64,000 nucleotides of DNA, from NCBI GenBank assembly GCA_035420085.1, contig DAOLUH010000001.1, positions 185,008-249,007 on the forward strand, read 5' to 3'. Positions within the stretch are counted from its first letter, which is position 1. Each line of letters begins with the position of its first letter. This document shows, in pieces, positions 8,394-15,595 of the stretch. A program made the translations under genes and the position numbers. The stretch comes from DSWT01 sp035420085 (GTDB taxonomy: Bacteria > Chloroflexota > Anaerolineae > B4-G1 > SLSP01). The notes under the pieces are model-generated. The model was given only the letters and a program-made list of their open reading frames with translations, made no database searches and was not told the origin of the DNA.

Positions 8394-9530
8394 TTGTTGG
8401 ACAATCTCTCCCTCCCCAAAGTCATAGGCGCGCCGAAGTCGGTGGACATCGCCATCACCGGGCGGTGCAACCTGGGCTGCAAATACTGCTTCTACGCCGA
8501 CGAGATGGTGGCGCTGCGCGATTTGCCGACCGAGCGGTGGCTAAGATTTTTCGCAGAGCTAGGCAACCTCGCCGTGCAGCGCGTGACCTTGACCGGCGGG
8601 GAGGTCTTCACCCGGCCCGACCTCTTCGAGCTGATCGACGGCGTGATCACCAGCCGAATGCGCTACGGCCTGCTGACCAACGGGACGCTCATCACCGAAA
8701 AAACGCTCGCGCAGTTTGAGCAGGGCAAGCGCCGCCTGCGCCTGGACTCGATCCAAATTTCGATTGACGGCTCGCGGGCGGAAATCCACGACAAGACACG
8801 CCCCGGCAGCTTCGACCGCGCCATCCGTGGTTTGCGGCTGCTGGTAGAGGCGGGCTTCCCGATGACGGTGCGCGTGACGATCACCCGCCACAACATCGAT
8901 GACCTGGAGAACATCGCGCACCTGCTGTTGGACGACGTGGGCTTGAAGAGCTTCAGCACCAACGAAGCCTATGCCTGCGGCATCGTCGAACGCCAGGAGG
9001 AGAATATATTGCTAACCCCTGCACAGCGCCGCCAGGCCATGCAAACCCTCACCGACCTCGTGGCGCGCTACAACGGGCGCATCGGCGCGACGGCAGGCCC
9101 GCTGGCCCTGGCGCGCGAAGCCGAGCGCATCGAGGCAGCGCTGGCGCGGGGCGAGACCGGCTTCCCCGGCCGCGGGACGCTGTGCGGCTGCGGCGGCATG
9201 TGGAGCAAGCTGGATGTACTGCACGACGGCGCCATCGTCCCCTGCCACAATCTGAGTGGATTGGCGCTCGGCGTCATCGGCGAGGACGACTTCCAGCAGG
9301 TGTGGCTCTCGCACCCCACGATGGTGATGCTGCGGCAGCGCCACACCATCCCGCTGCAATCGTTAGAGACGTGCCAGGATTGCATCTACCAGGGGTTCTG
9401 CACGGGCGGCTGCCCGCAAGGCGCGATCTTCTTCAACGGCGAGGTGAACGCCCGCAATCCGATGAACTGCTATCGCGTCTTCAAGGGCGAGGACCCGTAT
9501 TACGCTTTGGAGACCGGCGGAGCGATGTGA
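8394..9530 (+). CDS. Radical SAM/SPASM peptide maturase A
   Basis: 378 residues. The [4Fe-4S]-SAM motif is C25-x3-C29-x2-C32 (CNLGCKYC). TGGEVF and NGTLIT follow in the expected places. The C-terminal third carries a SPASM auxiliary-cluster region with cysteines in CGCGG, PCHNL, CQDCIYQGFCTGGCPQG and NCYRVF. It therefore belongs with enzymes that install cross-links or epimerise residues in ribosomal peptides. The start is TTG at 8394 (or the next TTG at 8397) after CAGGAG. With two PqqD-like genes, a second SPASM enzyme, a kinase-like protein and a Cys peptide nearby, the set resembles the SynChlorMet (Scm) cassettes, where it would be ScmE- or ScmF-like; no profile search was run. Confidence 0.88.
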   Translation: MLDNLSLPKVIGAPKSVDIAITGRCNLGCKYCFYADEMVALRDLPTERWLRFFAELGNLAVQRVTLTGGEVFTRPDLFELIDGVITSRMRYGLLTNGTLITEKTLAQFEQGKRRLRLDSIQISIDGSRAEIHDKTRPGSFDRAIRGLRLLVEAGFPMTVRVTITRHNIDDLENIAHLLLDDVGLKSFSTNEAYACGIVERQEENILLTPAQRRQAMQTLTDLVARYNGRIGATAGPLALAREAERIEAALARGETGFPGRGTLCGCGGMWSKLDVLHDGAIVPCHNLSGLALGVIGEDDFQQVWLSHPTMVMLRQRHTIPLQSLETCQDCIYQGFCTGGCPQGAIFFNGEVNARNPMNCYRVFKGEDPYYALETGGAM

Positions 9531-9564
9531 AGTTCTTGTCACAAATTTCACGAATTGACACGAA

Positions 9565-9894
9565 ATGGAGTATAAAGGGTATATCGCTCATATCCAGTTT
9601 GATGACGAGGCGAACCTCTTCCACGGTGAAGTGATCAACATCCGTGATGTGGTCACTTTTCAAGGCGAGACAGTGGACGAACTACACCAGGCGTTTGAGG
9701 ATTCGGTAGAAGATTATTTGGCCTTTTGCGCCGAACGCAAGGAGGAACCTAATCGGCCCTACATGGGTTTGTTCACGGTGCGATTATCGCCTGAGCAACA
9801 TCGGAAAGTTGTGATTGCGGCTGAAAAAACAGGCAAACCCATAGACCGTTGGGTGACAGAAGTCTTAGAACGCGCTGCCGTTAGTTGGGGATAA
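9565..9894 (+). CDS. HicB-family antitoxin, no adjacent toxin
   Basis: 109 residues. The N-terminal half is HicB-like (YIAHIQFDDEANLFHGEV, then GETVDELHQAFEDSV), and the C-terminal half is a ribbon-helix-helix type segment (FTVRLSPEQHRKVV, PIDRWVTEVLERAA). No HicA gene abuts it; the HicBA pair 140 bases downstream has its own HicB. There is no ribosome site before the ATG, and the upstream stretch is the CACGAATTGACACGAA repeat. Confidence 0.8.
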   Translation: MEYKGYIAHIQFDDEANLFHGEVINIRDVVTFQGETVDELHQAFEDSVEDYLAFCAERKEEPNRPYMGLFTVRLSPEQHRKVVIAAEKTGKPIDRWVTEVLERAAVSWG

Positions 9895-9911
9895 CGCTAT
9901 AATTTCACTGC

Positions 9912-10005
9912 TTTTCGCGGATCACAATCCGTGTCCTGGAGAACGGTGGATTGTGATCCACCGCAAGCGTTGAATGAGGTATGGCGCTGCGATTTCCAAA
10001 TCGCG
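9912..10005. repeat. Hairpin cluster before hicBA
   Basis: Two clean hairpins: CGGTGGAT/ATCCACCG (9944-9951 with 9956-9963) and GCGATTT/AAATCGC (9989-9995 with 9998-10004). In addition GGATCACAATCC at about 9919 is the inverse of GGATTGTGATCC at about 9948. They may end transcription from the orphan hicB, act as operators for HicB, or be a small palindromic repeat element. Confidence 0.6.
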
Positions 10006-10037
10006 CGCTGTACGGGGGAAATAAGGAGTGACGTAAA

Positions 10038-10256
10038 ATGGAAAAGACGATGCGACAGGTCTTTGTATATCCCGGTGAAGATGGGTATTGGGTAGCGGAA
10101 TGTCCCACATTGCCTGGTTGCGTGAGTCAGGGCGAGACACGCGCAACAGCTATCCAGAATATTCGCGAGGCCATCGAGGTCTATATTGCCGCGCTCGAAG
10201 AAGACGATCTACCGATACCTGAAGAGCAATTCGCGCTTTTGTCTGTAGTCGTATGA
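10038..10256 (+). CDS. hicB: HicB antitoxin
   Basis: 72 residues, a short HicB: VFVYPGEDGYWVAECPTLPGCVSQGETRATAIQNI is replaced here by its key parts YPGEDGYWVAECP and LPGCVSQGET, the partial RNase-H-like fold of the family. AAGGAG lies upstream of the ATG. The stop overlaps the start of hicA by four bases. It should neutralise HicA and repress its own promoter. Confidence 0.9.
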   Translation: MEKTMRQVFVYPGEDGYWVAECPTLPGCVSQGETRATAIQNIREAIEVYIAALEEDDLPIPEEQFALLSVVV

Positions 10257-10477
10257 GCAAGTTACCCGTTATCTCTGGTCGTGAATGTGTCCGTGTATTA
10301 GAACGGATGGGTTTCTATCGCAAGCGACAGACGGGAAGTCATATTGTTCTGCGCTGCGATGATCCATTTGTGCAAATTGTTGTTCCTGATCACAAAGTTT
10401 TGGATCGTGGTACATTACGCGCAATAATTCGGCAGGCGAACTTGAGCATTGATGAGTTTGTGGATTTGATGGACTAG
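10253..10477 (+). CDS. hicA: HicA mRNA interferase toxin
   Basis: 74 residues with the HicA dsRNA-binding-like fold: SGRECVRVLERMGF, then the catalytic-site segment RQTGSHIVLR with the conserved His, and VVPDHKVLDRGTLRAI. The gene is complete and coupled to hicB by an ATGA overlap. Confidence 0.92.
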   Translation: MSKLPVISGRECVRVLERMGFYRKRQTGSHIVLRCDDPFVQIVVPDHKVLDRGTLRAIIRQANLSIDEFVDLMD

Positions 10478-10528
10478 CCGCGATTATCACGTCGCATATT
10501 GGACAGGCGAGATCACGTTGAAGAAACT

Positions 10529-10675
10529 ATGCTAAAATTATCCGTGGGATTAAGAGACACACTGCCTGAGAATTTCGACTCGCTAGAAACATTCTGGGAG
10601 TTCTGGGATACCCATAGCAGCGCCAATTATGAGGACCTGATGGAACCCGTTGAGGTGATTTATGACCGTCTGTGA
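10529..10675 (+). CDS. Small CopG-like antitoxin remnant
   Basis: 48 residues (begins MLKLSVGLRDTLPENF, then SLETFWEFWDTHSSANYED). The phrase FWDTHSSANYEDL matches the start of small CopG/BrnA-type antitoxins as I remember them, but the usual DNA-binding tail is absent and no toxin follows. It overlaps the start of the second radical SAM gene by 14 bases, so translation of the two could be coupled. It may be a truncated antitoxin whose end was replaced by the radical SAM gene. Confidence 0.45.
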   Translation: MLKLSVGLRDTLPENFDSLETFWEFWDTHSSANYEDLMEPVEVIYDRL

Positions 10676-11810
10676 CCCCCTCCCCGACGACGCGCCCGAG
10701 ACGGCCGCGCCGGCCCTGAACCTGCCCGACGGCGTGCCGCCGCTCACCTCCTTCTACCTCTACCTGACTGACGGCTGCAACCTGCACTGCCGCCACTGCT
10801 GGATCGCGCCGCGCTTTGTGAACGGCAAACCCGATCCCGGCGAGTGCCTGGACCTGGACCTGCTGCGCAAAGCCGTGGCGGAGGCCAAGCCGCTCGGGCT
10901 GCGCAACGCCAAGCTGACCGGCGGCGAACCGACGCTGCACCCGCAGTTCGTCGAGATCGCCGATTATTTGACAGCCGAAGGGTTATCTCTTACCATGGAG
11001 ACAAACGGCACGCTGATTGATGCAGCGTTGGCCCGGCACCTTAAGGAGAAAACGAGCCTGTGGTTCGTCTCGGTGAGCCTTGACGGCCCCAATGCCGAAA
11101 TCCACGACGCCTTCCGCCGCGTGCCCGGCAGCTTCGACGCCGCAACGCGCGGGCTGAAGCACCTGGTGGACGCGGGGTACAAGCCGCAGGTGATTATGAG
11201 CGTCCACAAAGGCAATATACAATTTATCGAAGATGTGGTAAAGATGGCTGTGGATGCGGGCGCCGGTTCCGTGAAATTCAACCCTGTGACATCTACTGGG
11301 CGCGGCATTGCACTACATCAACACGGCGAGGCATTGGATGCGGAAGAAATCCTGGAATTGGTGCATTGGATTCGCGGTGAGTTGCAAGGACGAACTCCTA
11401 TTTCGTTGATCCTGAGCACGCCATTGGCATTCTACACGGTAGGAGAGTTATTGCATTCTGGTAGCAATGGGGCATGTCACGTGCGTCACATCCTGGGCAT
11501 ATTGGGTGATGGGCAGATGGCATTATGTGGCATTGGACGGACAATCCCAGCTTTGGCTTTTGGAAATGTGTGCAGTATTAGTGTGGCCGAGGTATGGCAA
11601 AACCATTCGGTGCTATTACAGTTACGTACTGATCTAAATGGACCGTACTCAGGAGTATGCGGCCTCTGTATTCATGCGCCGCGTTGCTTGACCTATTGTG
11701 TAGCTCAAAACTACCAGGATAATGGAACTTTGGTCTCACCGCATTGGTTGTGTGCTGAGTTGGATGAGCGTGGGTTGTTTCCTGCTGCACGGCAAGTGAC
11801 CTATGGTTAA
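10662..11810 (+). CDS. Radical SAM/SPASM peptide maturase B
   Basis: 382 residues, start ATG after GAGGTGA. The SAM-cluster motif is C39-x3-C43-x2-C46 (CNLHCRHC), with TGGEPTLHP and METNGTLID following. The C-terminal SPASM-type cysteines are in NGACHVRH, MALCGIG, CGLCIHAPRCLTYC and LCAEL. It probably modifies the peptide encoded at 12363. Base composition changes inside the gene: to about 11220 the third codon positions are nearly all G/C, and after that A/T-ending codons are common, as in the three genes downstream. This suggests the boundary of a transferred segment or a recombination joint. Confidence 0.88.
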   Translation: MTVCDPLPDDAPETAAPALNLPDGVPPLTSFYLYLTDGCNLHCRHCWIAPRFVNGKPDPGECLDLDLLRKAVAEAKPLGLRNAKLTGGEPTLHPQFVEIADYLTAEGLSLTMETNGTLIDAALARHLKEKTSLWFVSVSLDGPNAEIHDAFRRVPGSFDAATRGLKHLVDAGYKPQVIMSVHKGNIQFIEDVVKMAVDAGAGSVKFNPVTSTGRGIALHQHGEALDAEEILELVHWIRGELQGRTPISLILSTPLAFYTVGELLHSGSNGACHVRHILGILGDGQMALCGIGRTIPALAFGNVCSISVAEVWQNHSVLLQLRTDLNGPYSGVCGLCIHAPRCLTYCVAQNYQDNGTLVSPHWLCAELDERGLFPAARQVTYG

Positions 11811-12330
11811 GAATATATTCGATACCCGGAAGTTGTTAATTATCCATGCTTCTGCTGTACTTATCAATGGTGAGGCGCTACTTTTTCTTGGTAAATCAGG
11901 TACGGGTAAGAGCACAGTATGTCAGCTATTGCGTCCCTATGCCACTCAGATAGCCGATGATTGGGTATATCTGATGCCTTGCGACGACAATCGCTGGAGA
12001 ATGGCAAGTGCAGATGCACGTAAATTTTATACCTTATCTGAACAGCAGCTTGCTAATCTTGTGTTAACTCCTGTGAATACCATTTTAAGTTTATCTCAAG
12101 CGAAAGAATTTGCTTTGGCGCGTTTGAATGATATGACAGTCTGTCGGTGCTTGGTGAATGCATTTTATGAAGTATGGCCGAATATCAATGCTGATAGAAA
12201 TCTTGGCCGGGCTGTATTCCCTTGGATTGCCAGTCTGGCGCGGATGGTACCTGGTTATGAATTGAGTTTTACCCGTTCAAAGAATCTTTTTTCCTTTCTC
12301 GTGAAAGAAATTGATATGGCATTTGATTGA
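11803..12330 (+). CDS. HPr kinase-like P-loop protein (ScmC-like)
   Basis: 175 residues. LIIHASAVLINGEALLFLG leads to the Walker A GKSGTGKST, and ADDWVYL follows at the place of the second HPr-kinase motif. Proteins of this short HprK-like type accompany RiPP clusters (for example lasso peptides and the SynChlorMet cassette) and in some lasso clusters phosphorylate the precursor. It overlaps the end of the radical SAM gene by eight bases, so is translationally coupled. Composition is AT-richer than the first half of the cluster. Whether it phosphorylates the peptide or only binds nucleotide is unknown. Confidence 0.75.
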   Translation: MVKNIFDTRKLLIIHASAVLINGEALLFLGKSGTGKSTVCQLLRPYATQIADDWVYLMPCDDNRWRMASADARKFYTLSEQQLANLVLTPVNTILSLSQAKEFALARLNDMTVCRCLVNAFYEVWPNINADRNLGRAVFPWIASLARMVPGYELSFTRSKNLFSFLVKEIDMAFD

Positions 12331-12362
12331 CGATAGTATGTGAATTATCAAGGAGGTCAAAC

Positions 12363-12572
12363 ATGAAGGAAGAGCAAGGTATTAAAATCGCTTATGTGAA
12401 GCCGCAACTACTGGATCTCGGTAATGCAAGTGTTCTCGTAGGTGGTAACTGTACTACTGGCGATAGTGATAACTGTCCAGCTGGTAGTACTGCATATAAT
12501 GAGTGTGCAAGCAATGGTCCAGGCGCTGCTGTAAACTGTTATAATGGGCCTTCTGCTGCGAATCAGGGGTAG
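12363..12572 (+). CDS. Four-cysteine RiPP precursor peptide
   Basis: 69 residues, preceded by a strong AAGGAGGT site. Residues 1-26 form a leader with YVKPQLLDLG, a pattern like the KP-x-L leaders that PqqD-type domains bind. VGG at 26-28 may mark the cleavage point. The core has cysteines at 30, 38, 48 and 59, each beginning a small Gly/Ala/Ser-rich unit (CTTGDSD, CPAGSTAY, CASNGPGAAV, CYNGPSAA), so it looks like degenerate repeats of C-x2-G-x-x-A. That is the sort of core in which radical SAM/SPASM enzymes install thioether bridges. Flanking genes supply a kinase-like protein upstream and a peptidase downstream. No known named peptide is recognised. Confidence 0.8.
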   Translation: MKEEQGIKIAYVKPQLLDLGNASVLVGGNCTTGDSDNCPAGSTAYNECASNGPGAAVNCYNGPSAANQG

Positions 12573-12619
12573 AGCAATATTACTTTAAGATAAATCTATC
12601 CGACGAAATTTTTCTAAAC

Positions 12620-13243
12620 ATGCCGAATTTTTTATGCGAACCAGCGCATTTCGCGGCCTTTTCGTACCGTGGACGGAGTATGGAAGGCACTTTTAGGCCA
12701 GGCGATATACTCTTATTGGAACCTGTAGCTCTGCCAACAGTTCGCTCAGGTGACGTCATAGCTTTCTGTTTTGCGGAACACGATTATGGGAAGATTGGAA
12801 CCGTGCATCGAGTCTTATCAAGTACTTTAGAAGGGCTTGTCACAAAAGGTGATAGTGAACTTCTTCCTGATCAGAAATTTGTTACTTCTAAACAATTGAT
12901 AGGCCGTGTCCGGTACTTAGAGAGACACAATAAGGTATACCCTGTTCTGGGGGGGGCGGTTGGGTGGTTATGGGGCTATGGTGTGCGTTTACGGCGCTTT
13001 TTTCTAAAATTGGGCCGTATATTGCATCGTTGGTTACATGCAAGTGGTCTTGTCCGTCATCTGTGGCATCCGTCTGTTGTGAGTGTAACATTGACAACCG
13101 AACACGGACCAAAGATAAAGTACTTATGTCGCGGGCAAACAGTCGCCGTCTGGAACCCGGAGACAGGCGACTATTGGTGTCGCAAGCCGTATGATTTGGT
13201 GTTGGAGCCGCCGGCCACGAATTGTTCAGCAATAAGCGAATAA
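12620..13243 (+). CDS. S26-type signal peptidase of the RiPP cluster
   Basis: 207 residues. Ser20 in YRGRSMEGTFRPGD is the catalytic serine. VHRVL near 63 and TKGDSELLPD near 75-84 match the Ser-His-Asp form of archaeal/ER-type signal peptidases (SipW-like) rather than the Ser-Lys form. There is no clear N-terminal anchor, but the later part has a hydrophobic stretch (YPVLGGAVGWLWGYG). Being last in the cluster, directly behind the precursor gene, it is a candidate for leader removal. The ribosome site is poor. A rho-independent terminator follows at 13270. Confidence 0.75.
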   Translation: MPNFLCEPAHFAAFSYRGRSMEGTFRPGDILLLEPVALPTVRSGDVIAFCFAEHDYGKIGTVHRVLSSTLEGLVTKGDSELLPDQKFVTSKQLIGRVRYLERHNKVYPVLGGAVGWLWGYGVRLRRFFLKLGRILHRWLHASGLVRHLWHPSVVSVTLTTEHGPKIKYLCRGQTVAVWNPETGDYWCRKPYDLVLEPPATNCSAISE

Positions 13244-13269
13244 CGCGGGTCTCAAACTAACATACTTCT

Positions 13270-13300
13270 GCGCGGGCGAGCGAATCGTCCGCGCTTTGTT
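13270..13300 (+). terminator. Terminator of the RiPP cluster
   Basis: GCGCGGGCGA (13270-13279) pairs with TCGTCCGCGC (13285-13294) around a five-base loop, with one G-T wobble, followed by TTTGTT. Confidence 0.75.
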
Positions 13301-13369
13301 ATGCCTGGGACGTAAACGCACCGTTGACGGATGGCCTGTTATGGCATATACTGATATTGGAGGTGCGAT

Positions 13370-13750
13370 ATGGAGAATGCTTTGATCAATGTGGCGTATG
13401 AAGTCGAGGTGCGTCCAATGAAATTAACCGATTACTTTGAGTTTCTCAGTGCAGATGATATCCGCATCAAGGGCACCCGTGTGGGGATTGAAACCGTATT
13501 AGAGGATTATCTCAATGGTGTCAGCCCAGAAGAAATTGCCGCGCGTTATCGCGCTTTGACTCTGGCGCAAGTATACGCTACCATTACCTATTACTTAAAC
13601 GCCCCACAAGAGGTCGAAGCTTATTTAGAGCGTTGGCGAGTGTACGCAGAAGCTGAATGGCAGGCGCAACAACAACGGCCCTCGGCCGCCGTGCGTCGGC
13701 TGCGTGAATTGAAAGCGCGTCGTCAGATGCAGATGCAAACGCCGGCCTGA
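13370..13750 (+). CDS. DUF433 family antitoxin
   Basis: 126 residues. The central DIRIKGTRVGIETVLEDYLNGVSPEEIAARY is summarised by IKGTRVGIETVLE and SPEEIAARYRAL, the DUF433 helix-turn-helix pattern. The C-terminal end is basic (RRLRELKARRQ). GGAGG precedes the ATG. The stop shares its last base with the next start. It pairs with the DUF5615 toxin downstream, a known arrangement. Confidence 0.85.
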   Translation: MENALINVAYEVEVRPMKLTDYFEFLSADDIRIKGTRVGIETVLEDYLNGVSPEEIAARYRALTLAQVYATITYYLNAPQEVEAYLERWRVYAEAEWQAQQQRPSAAVRRLRELKARRQMQMQTPA

Positions 13751-14112
13751 TGGACAAAATACGTTACCTCGTAGATGAAAACACTGCGCGTGCATTGGGC
13801 GACCAATTGCGCCGGCGGCAACCTACTATCGAAGTTCTGTACGTAGGCGATGAATTAGCGCCGTCCTTAGGAACCGCCGATCCTAATATCTTGTTGTGGC
13901 TTGAACAGGAATCATATCATTTGATTACCCGTAACCGGCGCTCTATGCCACAACACTTGCGTGAACACCTGGCAAGAAATAGACATATACCTGGCATATT
14001 CACGCTGCGTCCAGGCGCGCCGCTGCGGCAGATCATTGAAGACCTGCTGCTGATTTGGGAAGCTGCCAATCCAGGCGAATACGAAGATCAGATTGTGCAT
14101 ATCCCACTCTAG
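13750..14112 (+). CDS. DUF5615 PIN-like toxin
   Basis: 120 residues. YLVDENTARALGDQL places the first acidic residues of a PIN-like nuclease, DPNILLWLEQE and LITRNRRSM follow, and the C-terminal part contains GIFTLRPG. This Mut7-C/PIN-like family is typically encoded just after a DUF433 antitoxin, as here. It is followed by a hairpin with a T run. Confidence 0.85.
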   Translation: MDKIRYLVDENTARALGDQLRRRQPTIEVLYVGDELAPSLGTADPNILLWLEQESYHLITRNRRSMPQHLREHLARNRHIPGIFTLRPGAPLRQIIEDLLLIWEAANPGEYEDQIVHIPL

Positions 14113-14138
14113 CGCCTATATACTGTAATCTGTTCTTT

Positions 14139-14189
14139 ACCGGCTGAAGCCGGCGTGTACACGCACACAACGGGCTTCAGCCGGTTTTT
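14139..14189 (+). terminator. Terminator after the DUF433/DUF5615 pair
   Basis: CCGGCTGAAGCC at 14140-14151 pairs with GGCTTCAGCCGG at 14173-14184, followed by TTTTT. It could also be a REP-like palindrome. Confidence 0.7.
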
Positions 14190-14262
14190 GATATCAGGCT
14201 TTCAAACGTTGCAACGTGAGAACGCTAACGTAACGCTTTTGTAAGTTCTGCATTTTTGGGTT

Positions 14263-14589
14263 ATAGTACTCTTGGTTCGCTTATTTTCCAGTGAGTTTCC
14301 GAAATTCAGTCTCGTAATCAAAACTTATAGCACAGACAAGCATAGATTGTCTACAAAAATGTACAAATGAACTCAGAACAAGCTTGAAGCACCCATTTTT
14401 GTGCTAATTTCTCAAACTCAAAAGCGAGCTTTCATACAAATGAGTTTCAATACAAAAGATAAGCTATTATATATGCATATATGTAGTTTTTAGATGCAAA
14501 ATTCAAATTTGTGTGCATATATGAAGCGCAGAAAACCGTTTCGACAATTCCAAAAACCGTTTAAAAAATGAGCGAACCAAGAGATAGTA
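14263..14589. mobile_element. MITE with 19-bp inverted ends and ATAGTA target duplication
   Basis: An AT-rich 315-base unit (14269-14583) begins with CTCTTGGTTCGCTTATTTT and ends with the inverse of CTCTTGGTTCGCTCATTTT: 18 of 19 positions match. It is flanked on both sides by ATAGTA (14263-14268 and 14584-14589), which reads as a 6-bp target-site duplication. There is no reading frame inside. It is therefore probably a miniature element moved by a transposase encoded elsewhere. The IS family was not identified. Confidence 0.8.
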
Positions 14590-14674
14590 AGCTATGAATG
14601 GCGAATGACAAAGAGCAAATGGGGAAAGGTGCGCGTAGTGTAGTAGTGTAGCCCCTTGTGGGCGGATAAGTGGA

Positions 14675-14854
14675 GGGTAACTATTCAGCCGTCATCCTTC
14701 GGCAAGCTCAGGACAGGTCTCCGAACGTAGCGGAACGAGTGAAACGAGTGGAGCGAAGTGAGGAATCTCGGCTTTTGTAGCGCCAAGACCCTTCGACTCC
14801 GTTTCACTCCGCTCAGGGTGACGGTCGTATTGTAGGCAGGCTGAATAGTTACCC
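14675..14854. repeat. Palindromic element with perfect 16-bp inverted ends
   Basis: GGGTAACTATTCAGCC at 14675-14690 is exactly inverted as GGCTGAATAGTTACCC at 14839-14854. The inside carries an imperfect palindrome around GAGCGAAGTGAGGAATCTC, a sequence style common in genome-wide palindromic repeats. No coding capacity and no clear target duplication. It lies just before the sigma factor gene and may affect its expression. Confidence 0.75.
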
Positions 14855-14916
14855 TGAATTTTCATTTTCTGAGGCTAGATGACAACCCTTTTTCTGCTGT
14901 GGCGACGACTATAAAG

Positions 14917-15483
14917 ATGAATCACAATTTCAATGCACGGCCCGATGAAGAACTGGCGCACATGGCGCGGGAGGGAGACCGGCTGGCCTTCGACGTGCTC
15001 TGCGACCGCTACCTGCCGGTGGTTTACAACCGCCTGCGTGCCTTGCTGCCGCCCGATGTAGTGGATGATGTGACGCAGGAGGTCTTCATCGCCGCTATGC
15101 GCGCGATCGGGCGGTACCGGGCGACGGCGAGTTTCCGCACGTGGATTTCGGCCATCGCGCGGCACAAGGTGGCGGATTTCTACCGCGCGCGCGGTCGCCA
15201 GCCGCAGACGGTGGAGCTCGACCTGGACATCAACGACGTGGCGGAGGGCGAGGGGTGGCAGGAGCAATTGCGCGTGCGGCTGGCCTTGCAACGGCTGCCG
15301 GAACAGTATCAAGAAGTGCTCCTGCTGCGCTTTGCGGAGGGTTTGCCTTTTCAGGACGTCGCCGACGCGCTCTCGCTCTCGCTGGAAGCAACAAAATCGC
15401 GTTACCGGCGGGCGATGGCCGCGATGGCGGAGGCGTTGGGCGAGGGGGGGAGAGAGGGAGAGGGTGAGAGGGAGAGTGGGTGA
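14917..15483 (+). CDS. ECF-family RNA polymerase sigma factor
   Basis: 188 residues. Region 2 is seen as FDVLCDRYLPVVYNRLRAL and DDVTQEVFIAAMRAI with FRTWISAIARHKVADFYR; region 4 as LPEQYQEVLLLRFAEGLPF and DVADALSLSLEATKSRYRRA. It would direct RNA polymerase to an alternative promoter set. The start at 14917 or a GTG at 14899 is undecided because neither has a ribosome site. The last 14 residues (GGREGEGERESG) are encoded by a GGGAGA/GGTGAGAG purine-rich repeat that runs on past the stop. The small membrane protein downstream may be its regulator. Confidence 0.9.
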   Translation: MNHNFNARPDEELAHMAREGDRLAFDVLCDRYLPVVYNRLRALLPPDVVDDVTQEVFIAAMRAIGRYRATASFRTWISAIARHKVADFYRARGRQPQTVELDLDINDVAEGEGWQEQLRVRLALQRLPEQYQEVLLLRFAEGLPFQDVADALSLSLEATKSRYRRAMAAMAEALGEGGREGEGERESG

Positions 15484-15582
15484 GTGGGTGAGGGAGTGAG
15501 AGGGTGAGACTGGTAACAGATTCCTCTAACCTTCAACTTGAAACCTGTAACTTTCAACTTGAAACCTGTAACTTGCAACTGT
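15443..15582. repeat. Purine-rich repeat and 21-base heptamer repeat
   Basis: From 15443 to about 15512 runs a GGGAGAG/GTGAGTGG tract that includes the sigma factor stop codon. At 15530-15582 the units TAACTTT, CAACTTG and AAACCTG repeat in order, making a 21-base higher-order unit with a 7-base period. Confidence 0.75.
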
Positions 15583-15595
15583 CTTTGAGGAGATT

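Noticed and set aside
8394..9530. Molybdenum cofactor (MoaA) or PQQ enzyme PqqE as identity of the radical SAM gene
   Set aside because: The MoaA C-terminal signature is absent, and no other pqq genes or PqqA-like peptide are nearby. The general SPASM maturase label is safer.
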